Both the position numbers and the translations under genes were made by a program. From the NCBI RefSeq assembly GCF_002252505.1, contig NZ_NNRL01000158.1:62001-126000 (forward strand): a stretch of DNA of 64,000 nucleotides. The letters are read 5' to 3'. This DNA comes from Brucella grignonensis (GTDB lineage Bacteria; Pseudomonadota; Alphaproteobacteria; Rhizobiales; Rhizobiaceae). This document shows positions 1 to 8,742 of the stretch, one piece after another (within the stretch, counting starts at the first letter, position 1; the number at the start of each line of letters is the position of its first letter). The notes under the pieces are model-generated. The model searched no databases. It had not been told where the DNA came from and saw nothing but the letters and a program-made list of their open reading frames with translations.

Positions 1-28
1 CGTCACCAAAAGGGACGCGCTTTTTCAT
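1..28 (-). CDS. possible start of a gene cut by the left edge
   Basis: Reading leftward, an ATG at 28 opens a frame beginning MKKRVPFGD that runs off the window. A purine-rich AAGGCAAAGA lies just upstream at a usable spacing, and the frame begins 35 bases after the stop of the small ORF at 64-195, so the two could be co-transcribed. Nine residues are too few to assign a family. The reading is weak because nothing else supports it. Confidence 0.25.
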
Positions 29-63
29 TCTTTGCCTTTTGACCCATTCCCCAGGAGCTGGCC

Positions 64-195
64 TTACTGGCTTTCATAAGCCTTTTTGCCAGCATCATCG
101 ACACAGGTACCGTACCTTGCCCGCTTGAGAGGACAAAACCGACCACGGAAAATCAAATCTCCTGCGGCCTCACAGAGGAACTTGTGTTCGGACAT
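64..195 (-). CDS. small hypothetical protein, 43 aa
   Basis: A 43-codon frame from ATG (195) to TAA (64). The product is basic, with three cysteines (at about residues 8, 21 and 31) and starts MSEHKFLCEA. No family is recognised. Codon choice looks plausible, but no strong ribosome binding site precedes the ATG. It is followed by another possible start at position 28 on the same strand. It could equally be a chance frame; comparison with related genomes would decide. Confidence 0.33.
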   Translation of the reverse strand: MSEHKFLCEAAGDLIFRGRFCPLKRARYGTCVDDAGKKAYESQ

Positions 196-489
196 AGGGC
201 AGATTTTGGCACCGAGCTACACGAAATTGCGATGAAACCCAGAGCTATGCGATCAAAAAGACCTGAAAAATCACGACCTATTTGATCAATTTGACGCTGA
301 TTTCGGGATTCAAAATAAGCTGAATGCTTGCTCAGGCTTGCACAAAGCCTCGTTTTATGGTCTTGGAGACCCTATTATCGTGGTTCGAGTTAAAGATGGA
401 CGCAATCCCCGAAAAAAAGCGGGAGATTGCCTTTCTGTCGTGATGCGCCGGGCCGCAACAGTTTTCACATTTATTCCCGGATTAAGCTC

Positions 490-1050
490 ATGAAGATCAA
501 TGGTAACGAAATCCGCCCCGGCAATGTCATCGAGCATGACGGTGGCCTGTGGGCTGCGGTCAAGACCAATGCTGTCAAGCCCGGCAAGGGCGGCGCCTAC
601 AATCAGGTTGAACTGAAGAACCTCATCACGGGCACCAAGCTCAATGAACGTTTCCGCGCAGCTGAAACCGTTGAGCGCGTCCGCCTGGAACAGAAGGACT
701 TCTCGTTCCTTTACGAACAGGGCGAAGCGCTGATTTTCATGGATACCGAATCCTATGAACAGCTCGAACTTCTGAAAGATTTCGTTGGCGACCGCGCCGC
801 CTTCCTTCAGGACGGCATGATGGTCACAGTTGAACTCTACGAAGAAAAGCCAATCGGCATTCGTCTTCCAGAACAGGTGACACTTGCGATCACCGAAGCC
901 GATCCGGTCGTCAAGGGCCAGACCGCTGCTTCTTCCTACAAGCCAGCTGTACTTGAAAACGGTATCCGCATTCTGGTTCCACCGTTCATCGCATCCGGCG
1001 AACGCGTCATCGTTGACACCAACGAGCTGACCTACATCAGCCGCGCATAA
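490..1050 (+). CDS. efp: elongation factor P
   Basis: Elongation factor P, 186 aa, binds ribosomes stalled at consecutive prolines and restores peptide bond formation in the cytoplasm. The N-terminal KOW-like domain carries the exposed loop PGKGG, with the lysine that is normally modified near residue 33. Two OB-fold domains follow, and the length fits the family. The internal ATG at 490 ([11 protein letters not shown]) is chosen over an upstream in-frame ATG at 427, because family members begin here. No EF-P modification gene (epmA/epmB) is visible inside the window. A strong hairpin with a short T-run follows the stop. Identification is secure. Confidence 0.96.
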   Translation: MKINGNEIRPGNVIEHDGGLWAAVKTNAVKPGKGGAYNQVELKNLITGTKLNERFRAAETVERVRLEQKDFSFLYEQGEALIFMDTESYEQLELLKDFVGDRAAFLQDGMMVTVELYEEKPIGIRLPEQVTLAITEADPVVKGQTAASSYKPAVLENGIRILVPPFIASGERVIVDTNELTYISRA

Positions 1051-1060
1051 ACACGTTTAT

Positions 1061-1097
1061 CAACATGCGGCGCTTGTTTCAGGCGCCGCATGTTTTG
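1061..1097 (+). terminator. terminator after efp
   Basis: Twelve-base arms (AACATGCGGCGC and its complement) around a short loop, followed by TTTT. It sits 11 bases after the efp stop and probably ends that transcript. Confidence 0.75.
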
Positions 1098-1104
1098 TCA
1101 CAGC

Positions 1105-1155
1105 TAGAGCGCATCCCGAAAAGTGTATATCGGTTTTCGGACAAGATGCGCTCTA
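1105..1155. repeat. palindromic repeat, TAGAGC family, type A
   Basis: The outer arms TAGAGCGCATC and GATGCGCTCTA pair perfectly, and inside them CCGAAAA pairs with TTTTCGG. Near-identical cores recur at 4670-4718 and 63158-63205, with a diverged copy at 45932-45974. It is non-coding and lies between the efp terminator and suhB. It looks like a short dispersed genome repeat without its own transposase. Confidence 0.8.
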
Positions 1156-1298
1156 AACTGTGACTGTTCTTTCTCAGATTACTCAATTCCCCGATTGTTT
1201 TCAGACGTCTCCGCGTCCGAAGCATCAAGATGTCTACTATAACTGTGTGATCCAGCTGGAAGCCACGTTTCGGGATCACGCCAAAAAGGATAAAAGAA

Positions 1299-2090
1299 AT
1301 GGCCCGCTCAGCCCTTCTCAATGTCATGGTACAGGCCGCAATGAAGGCCGGCCGCAGCCTTGCGCGCGACTTCGGCGAAGTCCAGAACCTTCAGGTTTCC
1401 CTTAAAGGCCCCGGCGACTACGTCAGCCAGGCGGACCGCAAAGCGGAAAAGATCATTTACACGGAATTGAGTCGCGCCCGCCCTGATTTCGGCTTCCTGA
1501 TGGAAGAATCGGGTGAGGTTGAATCCAAGGATGGTCAGCATCGCTGGCTGGTTGATCCACTCGATGGCACTACCAACTTCCTGCACGGTATTCCAGTTTT
1601 TGCAGTCTCTATCGCTCTCGAGCGTCAGGGACAGATTGTTGCTGGCGTCATTTACAATCCAGCGATGGACGAACTCTACACCGCTGAACGCGGCGGTGGC
1701 GTGTTCCTCAATGATCGTCGTCTGCGTGTTGCGGCTCGTTCCAAGTTGGTCGATTGCGTGATCGGCACCGGCATTCCACATCTGGGTCGCGGCCATCACG
1801 GCCATTACCTCGTGGAACTGCGCAATGTCATGGCCGAAACAGCTGGCATTCGCCGCATGGGTGCTGTTGCCCTTGATCTGGCCTATGTTGCTGCAGGCCG
1901 ACTTGACGGCTTCTGGGAAGATGGCATGCATCCGTGGGATCTCGGCGCCGGCATGTTGATGATCCGCGAAGCAGGCGGCTTTATCTCCGATAAGAATGGC
2001 GGGCAGGATATCTTCGGCACCAAGACCATTATTGCTGGCAATGAAGTCATTCACGGCGCACTGTTGAAGACGATCAAGAAACCTATCTAA
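1299..2090 (+). CDS. suhB: inositol monophosphatase family protein (SuhB-like)
   Basis: A 263-aa Mg2+-dependent phosphatase of the inositol monophosphatase superfamily. The metal-binding motif DPLDGTTNF is near residue 87, the upstream acidic residues are in the MEESGE segment, and the second signature HPWDLGAG is near residue 211. Such enzymes release phosphate from inositol phosphates; in Enterobacteria SuhB also joins rRNA antitermination complexes, which cannot be inferred here. ATG 1299 has AAGGA upstream. An antisense 277-codon open frame over the gene is a shadow. A hairpin terminator follows at 2160. Confidence 0.9.
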   Translation: MARSALLNVMVQAAMKAGRSLARDFGEVQNLQVSLKGPGDYVSQADRKAEKIIYTELSRARPDFGFLMEESGEVESKDGQHRWLVDPLDGTTNFLHGIPVFAVSIALERQGQIVAGVIYNPAMDELYTAERGGGVFLNDRRLRVAARSKLVDCVIGTGIPHLGRGHHGHYLVELRNVMAETAGIRRMGAVALDLAYVAAGRLDGFWEDGMHPWDLGAGMLMIREAGGFISDKNGGQDIFGTKTIIAGNEVIHGALLKTIKKPI

Positions 2091-2159
2091 AAGCCAATCC
2101 CACTGCTTTATTGATCCCGCCTTCTTTTTCTTTTGGATCAACTAGGCAAAGTCCACAAA

Positions 2160-2189
2160 CAAAGCCGAGCGATAAATCACTCGGCTTTG
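2160..2189. terminator. bidirectional terminator between suhB and the 21-aa ORF
   Basis: CAAAGCCGAG pairs with CTCGGCTTTG across a 10-base loop. On the plus strand it ends suhB (followed by TCTTTAG). On the minus strand it is followed by TTTG runs and lies 32 bases after the stop of the tiny ORF at 2221-2286, so it can close that transcript too. Confidence 0.75.
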
Positions 2190-2220
2190 TCTTTAGTTAA
2201 TTACAAACTAATTAAGAATA

Positions 2221-2286
2221 TTAGAAGCTAGAAAGAAACTTACCGATAACTTCTAGTACTTGCCAAACAACATTCCACCAATGCAT
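2221..2286 (-). CDS. candidate 21-aa amphipathic membrane-active peptide
   Basis: A 21-codon frame from ATG (2286) to TAA (2221). GGGAG lies upstream with six to seven bases to the ATG, a better ribosome site than many annotated genes here have. The peptide starts MHWWNVVWQV and ends in GKFLSSF. Polar residues H2, N5, Q9, E12, K16 and S19 recur every three or four positions and all others are hydrophobic, including three tryptophans, so the helix would have one polar and one greasy face. It has its own downstream terminator and a very AT-rich upstream region. It resembles phenol-soluble-modulin-like or small toxic/membrane peptides in form only; no homologue is claimed. Confidence 0.55.
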   Translation of the reverse strand: MHWWNVVWQVLEVIGKFLSSF

Positions 2287-2588
2287 GTTATTCTCCCATT
2301 TTTTATTTGAGTGCAAATAAGAATAAATAACAAAATCATATAATTAAAAATACCAATATATTATTTAAATTGCTATGATACTTTATTATATTTATATAAT
2401 AACCCTCTAAAGTTAGAATTGCTACCAATTTTGATATAGAATCTGCATTTTGAGATTTGTTTTTGACCTCATCACAAAGCTGACAGCCAACGTCATAAAG
2501 CTGTGCAATTTTCTTGTTTGAGATGATTCCGCTTCATGAACTAATGAAGTAGGATTCTGTTTGAGCACCCGACCATGGAGCAGGACGC
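2287..2588. other. AT-rich intergenic region
   Basis: About 300 bases of strongly AT-rich DNA (especially 2310-2410), unlike the rest of the window. It holds the ribosome site of the minus-strand 21-aa ORF at its left end and GGAGCAGG, the ribosome site of the MotA/TolQ-like gene, at its right end. No longer ORF is seen. Its composition suggests promoter DNA, a binding region for xenogeneic silencers, or acquired sequence. Confidence 0.6.
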
Positions 2589-3632
2589 ATGAGCGATTTG
2601 AGACTTTCACGGGAACGACTGGACGATGCACGGGACTATGACCCCTACCGCCTGAGCAGCCCGAGAATTGTCATTCTCTCCATGGTGATCTTTCTCATCA
2701 TCGTTGCATTCCTGGCAGCGGTGCTCATGCGACAGATCCACACATTCTTCGTCACCAATCCCGGCCTCAATGGCCTGATCCTCTTTGTGCTACTCGTTGG
2801 CGTTCTACTGGCATTCGGGCAGGTACTGCGATTGCTTCCGGAAATCCGCTGGGTCAATTCATTCCGCGACGGCGAACGCGACGGAGCCACGCGCCCGCCT
2901 GTGCTGCTTGCTCCGATGCGTGCTTTGATCGGACGTAGACAATCCATGGCGCTCACGACAGCGTCTATGCGCTCCATCCTTGATTCGATTGCCACACGAC
3001 TTGATGAAAGCCGCGATATATCGCGCTATCTGATCGGCCTTCTGGTGTTCCTCGGCTTGCTCGGCACGTTCTGGGGGCTGCTGGAGACCGTCGGCTCCAT
3101 CGGCAAGACCATTCAATCACTCGATCCAGGTTCGGGCAGTACAACCGATGTGCTCGATTCGCTCAAAGCCGGCTTGCAAGCACCGCTTTCCGGGATGGGC
3201 ACCGCATTCTCCTCCTCACTCTTCGGCCTTTCCGGATCGCTCATCTTGGGCTTTCTCGATCTGCAAGCAGGACGCGCGCAAAACCGCTTCTACACCGAAC
3301 TTGAAAACTGGCTTTCGTCGGTCACGGATCTTAACTCCGATCTGACACCGGAAGATAATATCGGTGGCATGCGCAATCTCGCCGAACATGTTCAAAATCT
3401 GCAGGGTGGCGAGGCCTCCAGCCAGCGCACATCGGCGGCGCTCGCCAATCTGGCTGAAGGCATTCAGGGACTGGTCAAAAGCATGCGTAGCGAACAGCAG
3501 ATGATGCGCGACTGGGTCGAAAAACAGGCGGAAGAACAAAAAGCCATCCGCGAGACGCTCGACCGTCTCAACAAAGCCATCGGCACGAAAGCCGTAAATG
3601 AGCGTCCGACCGACGGCAAGCGACCGGAGTAA
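2589..3632 (+). CDS. MotA/TolQ/ExbB-type proton channel family protein
   Basis: A 347-aa inner-membrane protein. Hydrophobic segments lie near residues 28-48, 60-82, 148-172 and 195-220; the last two match the MotA/TolQ/ExbB core, including LLGTFWGLLETVGSIG. The C-terminal third is a predicted cytoplasmic helical region rich in Glu, Gln and Lys. The partner gene starts five bases downstream and encodes a MotB-like protein, so the pair probably forms an ion-driven motor that acts on the envelope. No flagellar or Tol-Pal genes are nearby, so the substrate is unknown. Start choice is supported by GGAGCAGG before the ATG. Confidence 0.85.
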   Translation: MSDLRLSRERLDDARDYDPYRLSSPRIVILSMVIFLIIVAFLAAVLMRQIHTFFVTNPGLNGLILFVLLVGVLLAFGQVLRLLPEIRWVNSFRDGERDGATRPPVLLAPMRALIGRRQSMALTTASMRSILDSIATRLDESRDISRYLIGLLVFLGLLGTFWGLLETVGSIGKTIQSLDPGSGSTTDVLDSLKAGLQAPLSGMGTAFSSSLFGLSGSLILGFLDLQAGRAQNRFYTELENWLSSVTDLNSDLTPEDNIGGMRNLAEHVQNLQGGEASSQRTSAALANLAEGIQGLVKSMRSEQQMMRDWVEKQAEEQKAIRETLDRLNKAIGTKAVNERPTDGKRPE

Positions 3633-3637
3633 TCATC

Positions 3638-4669
3638 ATGGCTCTTGCTCGCAACCGCCGCCCTCAGCGTCATGTCGATTACTGGCCTGGCTTTGTCGAC
3701 GCACTGACGACCCTGCTTCTGGCCATTATGTTCCTACTGACGGTCTTCGTGTTGGGACAGTTTTTGTTAAGCCGCGATGTCGACAGCAAGGACAGCGCCC
3801 TTGCACGTCTCAACAGCCAGATACAGGAGCTGACACAGCTTCTATCGCTTGAAAAAAGCAATTCGCAGGATATGCAGGACACGATTGCCAACCTGCAAGC
3901 CTCGCTATCGGGCGCTGAAAGCGAGCGTTCCCGCCTGCAGGCTCTGCTCAATGAAGGAACCGGCGCAGGTGCTGCTGCAGAAAAGCGCGCAGGTGAACTG
4001 AGCCAGAGTCTTGATGCGGAAAAGCAGGTCAGTGCACAGGCGCTTTCGCAGGTGGAACTGCTCAATCAGCAGATTTCTGCCCTTCGGCGCCAGATCGCGG
4101 CGCTCGAAGATGCGCTCAACGCTTCCGAATCGCGCGATCGCGAATCGAATGCCAAGATCGCCGACCTTGGCCGCCGTCTTAATGTGGCGCTCGCACAGCG
4201 GGTGCAGGAACTCAACCGCTACCGCTCCGACTTCTTTGGCCGCCTGCGCGCGATCCTGTCGGACAAGGAAAACATCCGCATTGTCGGCGACCGCTTCGTG
4301 TTCCAGTCGGAAGTGCTTTTCCCTACAGGCTCATCTGACCTCAATCCTGCCGGTCAGGAGGAAATGAAGAAACTTGCGGATGCCGTCATTACGCTCAATC
4401 AGGAGATCCCGGACGACATCAACTGGGTACTGCGTGTGGATGGACATACCGATAACGTGCCGCTTACGGGCACGGGTCGCTTCCGGGACAACTGGGAACT
4501 TTCTTCGGCGCGCGCAACGGCAGTGGTCAAATATCTGATAGCAAATGGCGTTCCCGCCAACAGACTTGTCGCAGCCGGCTTTGGCGAATATCAGCCACTC
4601 GATAGTTCCGACGCACCCGATGCCCGCGCCAGAAACCGCCGTATCGAGCTGAAGCTGACTGAGAGATAA
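3638..4669 (+). CDS. MotB-like OmpA-domain peptidoglycan-binding protein
   Basis: A 343-aa protein with one N-terminal transmembrane helix (about residues 18-40). The sequence PGFVDALTTLLL places an aspartate just before or within the helix, as in MotB. A long periplasmic coiled coil (about 48-195) follows, then a C-terminal OmpA-like peptidoglycan-binding domain with DGHTDNVPL and NWELSSARA motifs and a final ARNRRIEL. With the preceding channel gene it forms a two-gene operon. The layout is that of a stator, but the coiled coil is longer than in classical MotB. A type A palindrome begins directly after the stop codon. Confidence 0.88.
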   Translation: MALARNRRPQRHVDYWPGFVDALTTLLLAIMFLLTVFVLGQFLLSRDVDSKDSALARLNSQIQELTQLLSLEKSNSQDMQDTIANLQASLSGAESERSRLQALLNEGTGAGAAAEKRAGELSQSLDAEKQVSAQALSQVELLNQQISALRRQIAALEDALNASESRDRESNAKIADLGRRLNVALAQRVQELNRYRSDFFGRLRAILSDKENIRIVGDRFVFQSEVLFPTGSSDLNPAGQEEMKKLADAVITLNQEIPDDINWVLRVDGHTDNVPLTGTGRFRDNWELSSARATAVVKYLIANGVPANRLVAAGFGEYQPLDSSDAPDARARNRRIELKLTER

Positions 4670-4718
4670 AAGAGCGCATCCCGAAAAGTGTGAAGCGGTT
4701 TTCGGATAAGATGCGCGC
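4670..4718. repeat. palindromic repeat, type A
   Basis: AGAGCGCATCCCGAAAAG with its complementary right half; the same core as the copy at 1105-1155. It begins immediately after the TAA of the MotB-like gene. Confidence 0.8.
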
Positions 4719-4727
4719 AAAATAAGT

Positions 4728-4751
4728 AAAGGGGCTCAATGGCCCCCTTTT
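4728..4751. terminator. shared terminator of convergent genes
   Basis: AAAGGGG and CCCCTTTT arms around an eight-base loop, with T or A runs on both sides. It lies between the MotB-like gene and the convergent ABC exporter, whose stop codon it touches. Confidence 0.65.
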
Positions 4752-6574
4752 CATTTGCCGAAAACGCCTGCACCTGCCTCAAATTGCAGCTTGGCAAGGC
4801 GCGCATAAATGCCGCCCTGTGCAACAAGGGTCTGATGCGTGCCTTCTTCGACAATCTGGCCCTTATCGAGCACCAGAATACGATCCGCTTTAAGCACGGT
4901 CGCCAAGCGATGAGCGACGACAAGCGTCGTGCGATTATCCATCAGACTATCAAGCGCCTTTTGCACCAGCATTTCGCTTTCTGCATCCAGCGCTGATGTC
5001 GCTTCATCAAGCAGCAAGATCGGTGCAGCACGCAAGATAGCGCGCGCTATAGCAATGCGCTGACGTTGACCACCAGAAAGCGTCACACCGCGCTCACCAA
5101 CCTCTGTGTCATAGCCCTTGTCCAGCGCCAGAATGAAATCATGCGCCAAAGCGGCCTTCGCGGCCGCTTCAATGTCAGCGTCGCTCGCACCCGGTCTGCC
5201 AAAACCAATATTCTCACGAATGCTGGTTGCAAAGATTGCTACATCCTGTGGCACCACAGCAATACGCGCACGCACAGCGACAGGATCCGCTTCAGGCAGC
5301 ACCACACCGTCCATCAGCACAGAGCCAGCCTGTGGATCGTAATAGCGCATCACCAGCGAGAAGATCGTGCTTTTACCTGCACCTGATGGCCCAACGATAG
5401 CAACCGTCTCACCAGGCTTTACAGTAAAGCTCACACCATTGAGTGAAGGAGCATCAGGACGGGTCGGATAAGAGAAGTGTACCTTATCGAAGCTGATTTC
5501 CCCACGCGGCGGTTCTGGCAATGCGACTGGCTTCAAAGGCGCTGCAATATCGGGATTCTCATCGAGTATCTCTGCAAGACGCTCTGTGGCTCCAGCCGCC
5601 TGCGCGAGTTCACCGCCCACTTCCGAAAGAGCGCCAAAGGCGCTGGCCGCAAAGACGGCATAGAGAACGAACTGACCCAATGTGCCAGCGGTCATGGTGC
5701 CGGATAGCACATCCCGCGAGCCAAACCAAAGTACAGCGACAACGCTGGAAAAGATCAGGAAAATCGCGAACCCGGTCAGGATTGCGCGTGCCTTGATCGA
5801 GGAACGTGCAGCCTGATAGGCTTTCTCAACCGCGCCCGCAAAGCGACTCACCACCATGTTTTCATTGGTAAAGGCCTGCAACGTACGCATGGCACCGATT
5901 TGTTCGCTCGCATAGGCATTGGCATGGGCAAGCATATCCTGCGTCATGCGCGAGCGACGACGTACTGAACGACCAAAAGCAATCAGCGGAATAACGATCA
6001 GCGGAATGGCCCCTATCACCAGTGCCGAGAGCTTCGGACTTGTGATCACCATCATGATAAGCGCGCCAATGCCGAGAATGAGGTTCCGTAGTGCAACAGA
6101 AGCGGTCGCGCCAACAACTGACTTGATCTGCGTGGTATCGACCGACAGACGCGAAACGATTTCGCCCGATTGCGAGCGGTCAAAGAATTCCGGCGAAAGA
6201 CTGGTGACATGCGAGAACACCGCATTGCGCAAGTCAGCCACCACACGTTCACCGAGCGAGATAACGAAGAAATAGCGAAGCCCCGAGGCTACGGCCAAAA
6301 TGAGCGCGAGTGCAACAAGCATGCCGAAGTAATTATTGACGAAGATCGCATTAGCGCCCGTGAAACCGTGATCGATCATCCGGCGTACGGCGACTGGAAC
6401 GGCAAGCGTCGTCACGGCAGCAAGAACCAGCGAGAAAAGAGCGCCCACAACCAGAATCTTATAGCGTGAAAGGAAGGGGATCATACGCTTCAGAGGCTTC
6501 AGCGAGCGGCGTTTACGGCCTTCCTGTGCATCGAAATCGGGATTCATGCGAATTTGACTGTCTCTGCTGGCCAT
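4751..6574 (-). CDS. ABC exporter, fused permease and ATPase (MsbA/ABCB type)
   Basis: About 607 aa. The N-terminal half has six transmembrane helices. The C-terminal nucleotide-binding domain has Walker A GPSGAGKST, signature TLSGGQRQR, Walker B ILLLDEATSALD and a switch histidine in VAHRLAT. It is a half-transporter that works as a homodimer exporting lipids or amphiphilic substrates; the substrate cannot be told. The frame extends 34 codons further upstream to 6676, but that stretch lacks a ribosome site, so the ATG at 6574 (MASRDSQIR) is preferred; a third option is MNPDFDAQ. It is divergent from rpmE. Confidence 0.9.
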   Translation of the reverse strand: MASRDSQIRMNPDFDAQEGRKRRSLKPLKRMIPFLSRYKILVVGALFSLVLAAVTTLAVPVAVRRMIDHGFTGANAIFVNNYFGMLVALALILAVASGLRYFFVISLGERVVADLRNAVFSHVTSLSPEFFDRSQSGEIVSRLSVDTTQIKSVVGATASVALRNLILGIGALIMMVITSPKLSALVIGAIPLIVIPLIAFGRSVRRRSRMTQDMLAHANAYASEQIGAMRTLQAFTNENMVVSRFAGAVEKAYQAARSSIKARAILTGFAIFLIFSSVVAVLWFGSRDVLSGTMTAGTLGQFVLYAVFAASAFGALSEVGGELAQAAGATERLAEILDENPDIAAPLKPVALPEPPRGEISFDKVHFSYPTRPDAPSLNGVSFTVKPGETVAIVGPSGAGKSTIFSLVMRYYDPQAGSVLMDGVVLPEADPVAVRARIAVVPQDVAIFATSIRENIGFGRPGASDADIEAAAKAALAHDFILALDKGYDTEVGERGVTLSGGQRQRIAIARAILRAAPILLLDEATSALDAESEMLVQKALDSLMDNRTTLVVAHRLATVLKADRILVLDKGQIVEEGTHQTLVAQGGIYARLAKLQFEAGAGVFGK

Positions 6575-6745
6575 TCTTGAGATTGCGCCCTTGTTATTGC
6601 TGTGCGCCTGATGTATAGGCTCGCCAACCCTTTTGGAAGCCGTTGCCTGCAAGTAACGGGTCTTCATATCTGCCATTGGGCGAAAGTGCCGCAGTTTTAA
6701 ACATTAGAGCTGGGCTTTTCTTCCCAGACTTTCAGGATTGAGAAG

Positions 6746-6967
6746 ATGAAAGCTGATATCCATCCCGACTACCACACCATCAAGGTCGTGATGACCGATG
6801 GCACCGAATACTCGACCCGCTCGACCTGGGGCAAAGAAGGCGATACGATGAACCTCGATATCGACCCGACCACGCACCCAGCTTGGACCGGCGGTTCGCA
6901 GACCCTGCTTGATCGCGGTGGCCGCGTAACCAAGTTCAAGAACCGTTTCGGCAATCTCGGTATCTAA
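6746..6967 (+). CDS. rpmE: 50S ribosomal protein L31, zinc-free form
   Basis: A 73-aa large-subunit protein starting [19 protein letters not shown]. It has no cysteine, so it lacks the CxxC zinc knuckle of the C+ form. It retains the central STWGKEGDT segment and the C-terminal KFKNRFG. ATG 6746 follows a purine-rich stretch (TTGAGAAG). It stands alone, divergent from the ABC exporter, and is closed by a strong hairpin terminator. See the finding on zinc-free ribosomal proteins. Confidence 0.95.
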   Translation: MKADIHPDYHTIKVVMTDGTEYSTRSTWGKEGDTMNLDIDPTTHPAWTGGSQTLLDRGGRVTKFKNRFGNLGI

Positions 6968-6989
6968 TACCGTCATTGATGAACTTATG

Positions 6990-7017
6990 AAAAACCTCGC
7001 TCTAGCGAGGTTTTTTG
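6990..7017 (+). terminator. terminator after rpmE
   Basis: AAAACCTCGC TCTA GCGAGGTTTTTT: a compact stem with a six-T run about 22 bases after the rpmE stop. Confidence 0.9.
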
Positions 7018-7044
7018 TTGTCCGAATTTCAAGAAACGCGCCCA

Positions 7045-7076
7045 ATAAAAAACTCCCGGACAAGCCGGGAGTTTTC
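7045..7076 (-). terminator. terminator after yebC
   Basis: AACTCCCGG and CCGGGAGTT arms. Read on the minus strand the hairpin is followed by a run of Ts, 24 bases downstream of the yebC stop. Confidence 0.85.
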
Positions 7077-7099
7077 ATCTGATGTACTGTAGCTTAAAA

Positions 7100-7846
7100 T
7101 CAGGCGCTCAGCTTTTCCATGACTTCGTCGCTGACTTCAAAGTTGCTGTAGACATTCTGAACGTCATCATCATCTTCGAGAACATTGAGAAGCTTGAGGA
7201 CGGAACGTGCTTTTTCCTCATCGAGTTCAGTATTGGTCTGCGGCTTCCAGATCGTCTTGATCGATTCGGCTTCACCCAACGAGGCTTCGAGAGCCTTGGA
7301 CACTTCACCGATGTCTTCAAAGGCGCAGAGGATCACATGCTCTTCTTCGCCGGACTGAACGTCATCGGCACCCGCTTCAATAGCCGCTTCCATGACCTTG
7401 TCGGCATCGCCAACAGCAATCTTGTAAACGATCTCGCCAACGCGATCGAACATGAAAGCTGCAGAGCCGGTTTCGCCCAGCGCGCCACCCGACTTGGTGA
7501 AAGCCGCACGAACATTGGATGCGGTACGGTTGCGGTTGTCGGTCAGCGCTTCAACGATGACCATCACGCCGCCCGGGCCGCGGCCCTCGTAGCGCACTTC
7601 ATCATAGTTTTCACCGTCGTTGCCAGCGGCCTTCTTAATGGCGCGTTCGATATTGTCTTTCGGCATCGACTGCGCCTTGGCGTTCTGAATTGCCAGACGC
7701 AGGCGCGGGTTCATCAATGGGTCAGGCAGACCCTGCTTGGCCGCGACAGTAATTTCGCGTCCGAGCTTGGAAAACATTTTCGACCGCACGGCATCCTGGC
7801 GCCCTTTGCGGTGCATGATATTCTTAAACTGTGAATGGCCAGCCAT
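7100..7846 (-). CDS. yebC: YebC/PmpR family protein
   Basis: A 248-aa cytoplasmic protein starting [18 protein letters not shown], the diagnostic YebC N-terminus. The family was long called transcriptional regulators (PmpR) and is now also linked to translation of proline-rich sequences. Conserved middle segments include [20 protein letters not shown]. The start at 7846 is fixed by family alignment and AGGGG upstream; an extra 15 codons to 7891 are ignored. In many Alphaproteobacteria yebC leads ruvCAB, but no ruv gene is present here. Confidence 0.94.
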   Translation of the reverse strand: MAGHSQFKNIMHRKGRQDAVRSKMFSKLGREITVAAKQGLPDPLMNPRLRLAIQNAKAQSMPKDNIERAIKKAAGNDGENYDEVRYEGRGPGGVMVIVEALTDNRNRTASNVRAAFTKSGGALGETGSAAFMFDRVGEIVYKIAVGDADKVMEAAIEAGADDVQSGEEEHVILCAFEDIGEVSKALEASLGEAESIKTIWKPQTNTELDEEKARSVLKLLNVLEDDDDVQNVYSNFEVSDEVMEKLSA

Positions 7847-8047
7847 GGCACCCCTGTTCTGTTCTAATGAAGCGCACGGAGAAAGCGTCACATGAGAATA
7901 GGGCAGGCCACAGCTCGGGCCACCGTGCTTTCCGTGCAGAATGCGCGCGTTATAAGGAATTGAGCTTCATTCGTCCAGCAAAAGCGCTAATTTGCTGTTT
8001 CCTATGTCGATAATGCACTTAAGCCTCGACGTGATGTTGCAAACAAA

Positions 8048-8057
8048 TTATCTATAA
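8048..8057. promoter_or_regulatory. BioR operator upstream of bioR
   Basis: TTATCTATAA, an exact match to the TTATMKATAA consensus known for the alphaproteobacterial biotin regulator BioR. It ends four bases before the bioR ATG, so it covers the place where a ribosome site would be. Autorepression and a leaderless or very short-leader mRNA are the likely consequences. Confidence 0.85.
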
Positions 8058-8061
8058 AATC

Positions 8062-8742
8062 ATGAATCAGCGCTCCAGTGACATTCCCGGCGAAACCATA
8101 GCCGTCCGCATCAGCCGCATCCTCGCGGACCGTATTATTGCGGGCGAGATCGAGCCGGGCAGCAAACTGCGGCAGGATCATATTGCCGAAGAATTTGAGA
8201 CCAGCCATGTGCCTGTGCGCGAGGCTTTTCGGCGGCTTGAGGCGCAAGGACTTGCCGTTTCGGAACCACGCCGGGGTGTGCGTGTTGCGTCATTTGATAT
8301 CAGCGAACTCCATGAAGTAGCCGAAATGCGGGCAGCACTGGAAGTCCTGGCGCTGCGTCATGCGGCCCCTCATATCACCCGCGCCACACTCGATGCTGCA
8401 GAACAGGCAACCCTTGAGGGTGATAAATCGCGCGATGTGAAAAGCTGGGAAGATGCCAATCGCCGATTTCACCGATTGATTCTCGAACCCTGCAAAATGC
8501 CCCGCCTGTTAGCAGCCATAGATGATCTTCACGCGGCCAGTGCGCGTTTTCTGTTTGCCACCTGGCGCTCGGAATGGGAAACCCGGACAGATCACGATCA
8601 TCGCGCAATTCTGACGGCGCTCCGGCAGAATGATGTCGACGTTGCTGCCACGATTCTTGCCCGTCATGTGCAGTGGATTGGCCATCGTCCGGTCAAGACT
8701 GCTTCCGGCAAAACACGCGATTCCTTCGCAATCGTCGGCTGA
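8062..8742 (+). CDS. bioR: GntR-family biotin regulator BioR
   Basis: A 226-aa regulator: winged-helix GntR domain (about residues 12-78, with ADRIIAGEIEPGSKL and VREAFRRLEAQGL) plus an FCD-type all-helical ligand domain. BioR represses biotin synthesis or uptake genes. The assignment rests on two TTATCTATAA boxes, one directly before this gene and one before bioY 160 bases downstream. ATG 8062 has no Shine-Dalgarno sequence, but the conserved domain begins only about a dozen residues later, so a later start would damage it. No biotin synthesis genes lie in the window. Confidence 0.88.
   Translation: MNQRSSDIPGETIAVRISRILADRIIAGEIEPGSKLRQDHIAEEFETSHVPVREAFRRLEAQGLAVSEPRRGVRVASFDISELHEVAEMRAALEVLALRHAAPHITRATLDAAEQATLEGDKSRDVKSWEDANRRFHRLILEPCKMPRLLAAIDDLHAASARFLFATWRSEWETRTDHDHRAILTALRQNDVDVAATILARHVQWIGHRPVKTASGKTRDSFAIVG

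Noticed and set aside
1308-2141. 277-codon open frame antisense to suhB
   Set aside because: It mirrors the codon pattern of suhB on the other strand, has no ribosome site and no family features.
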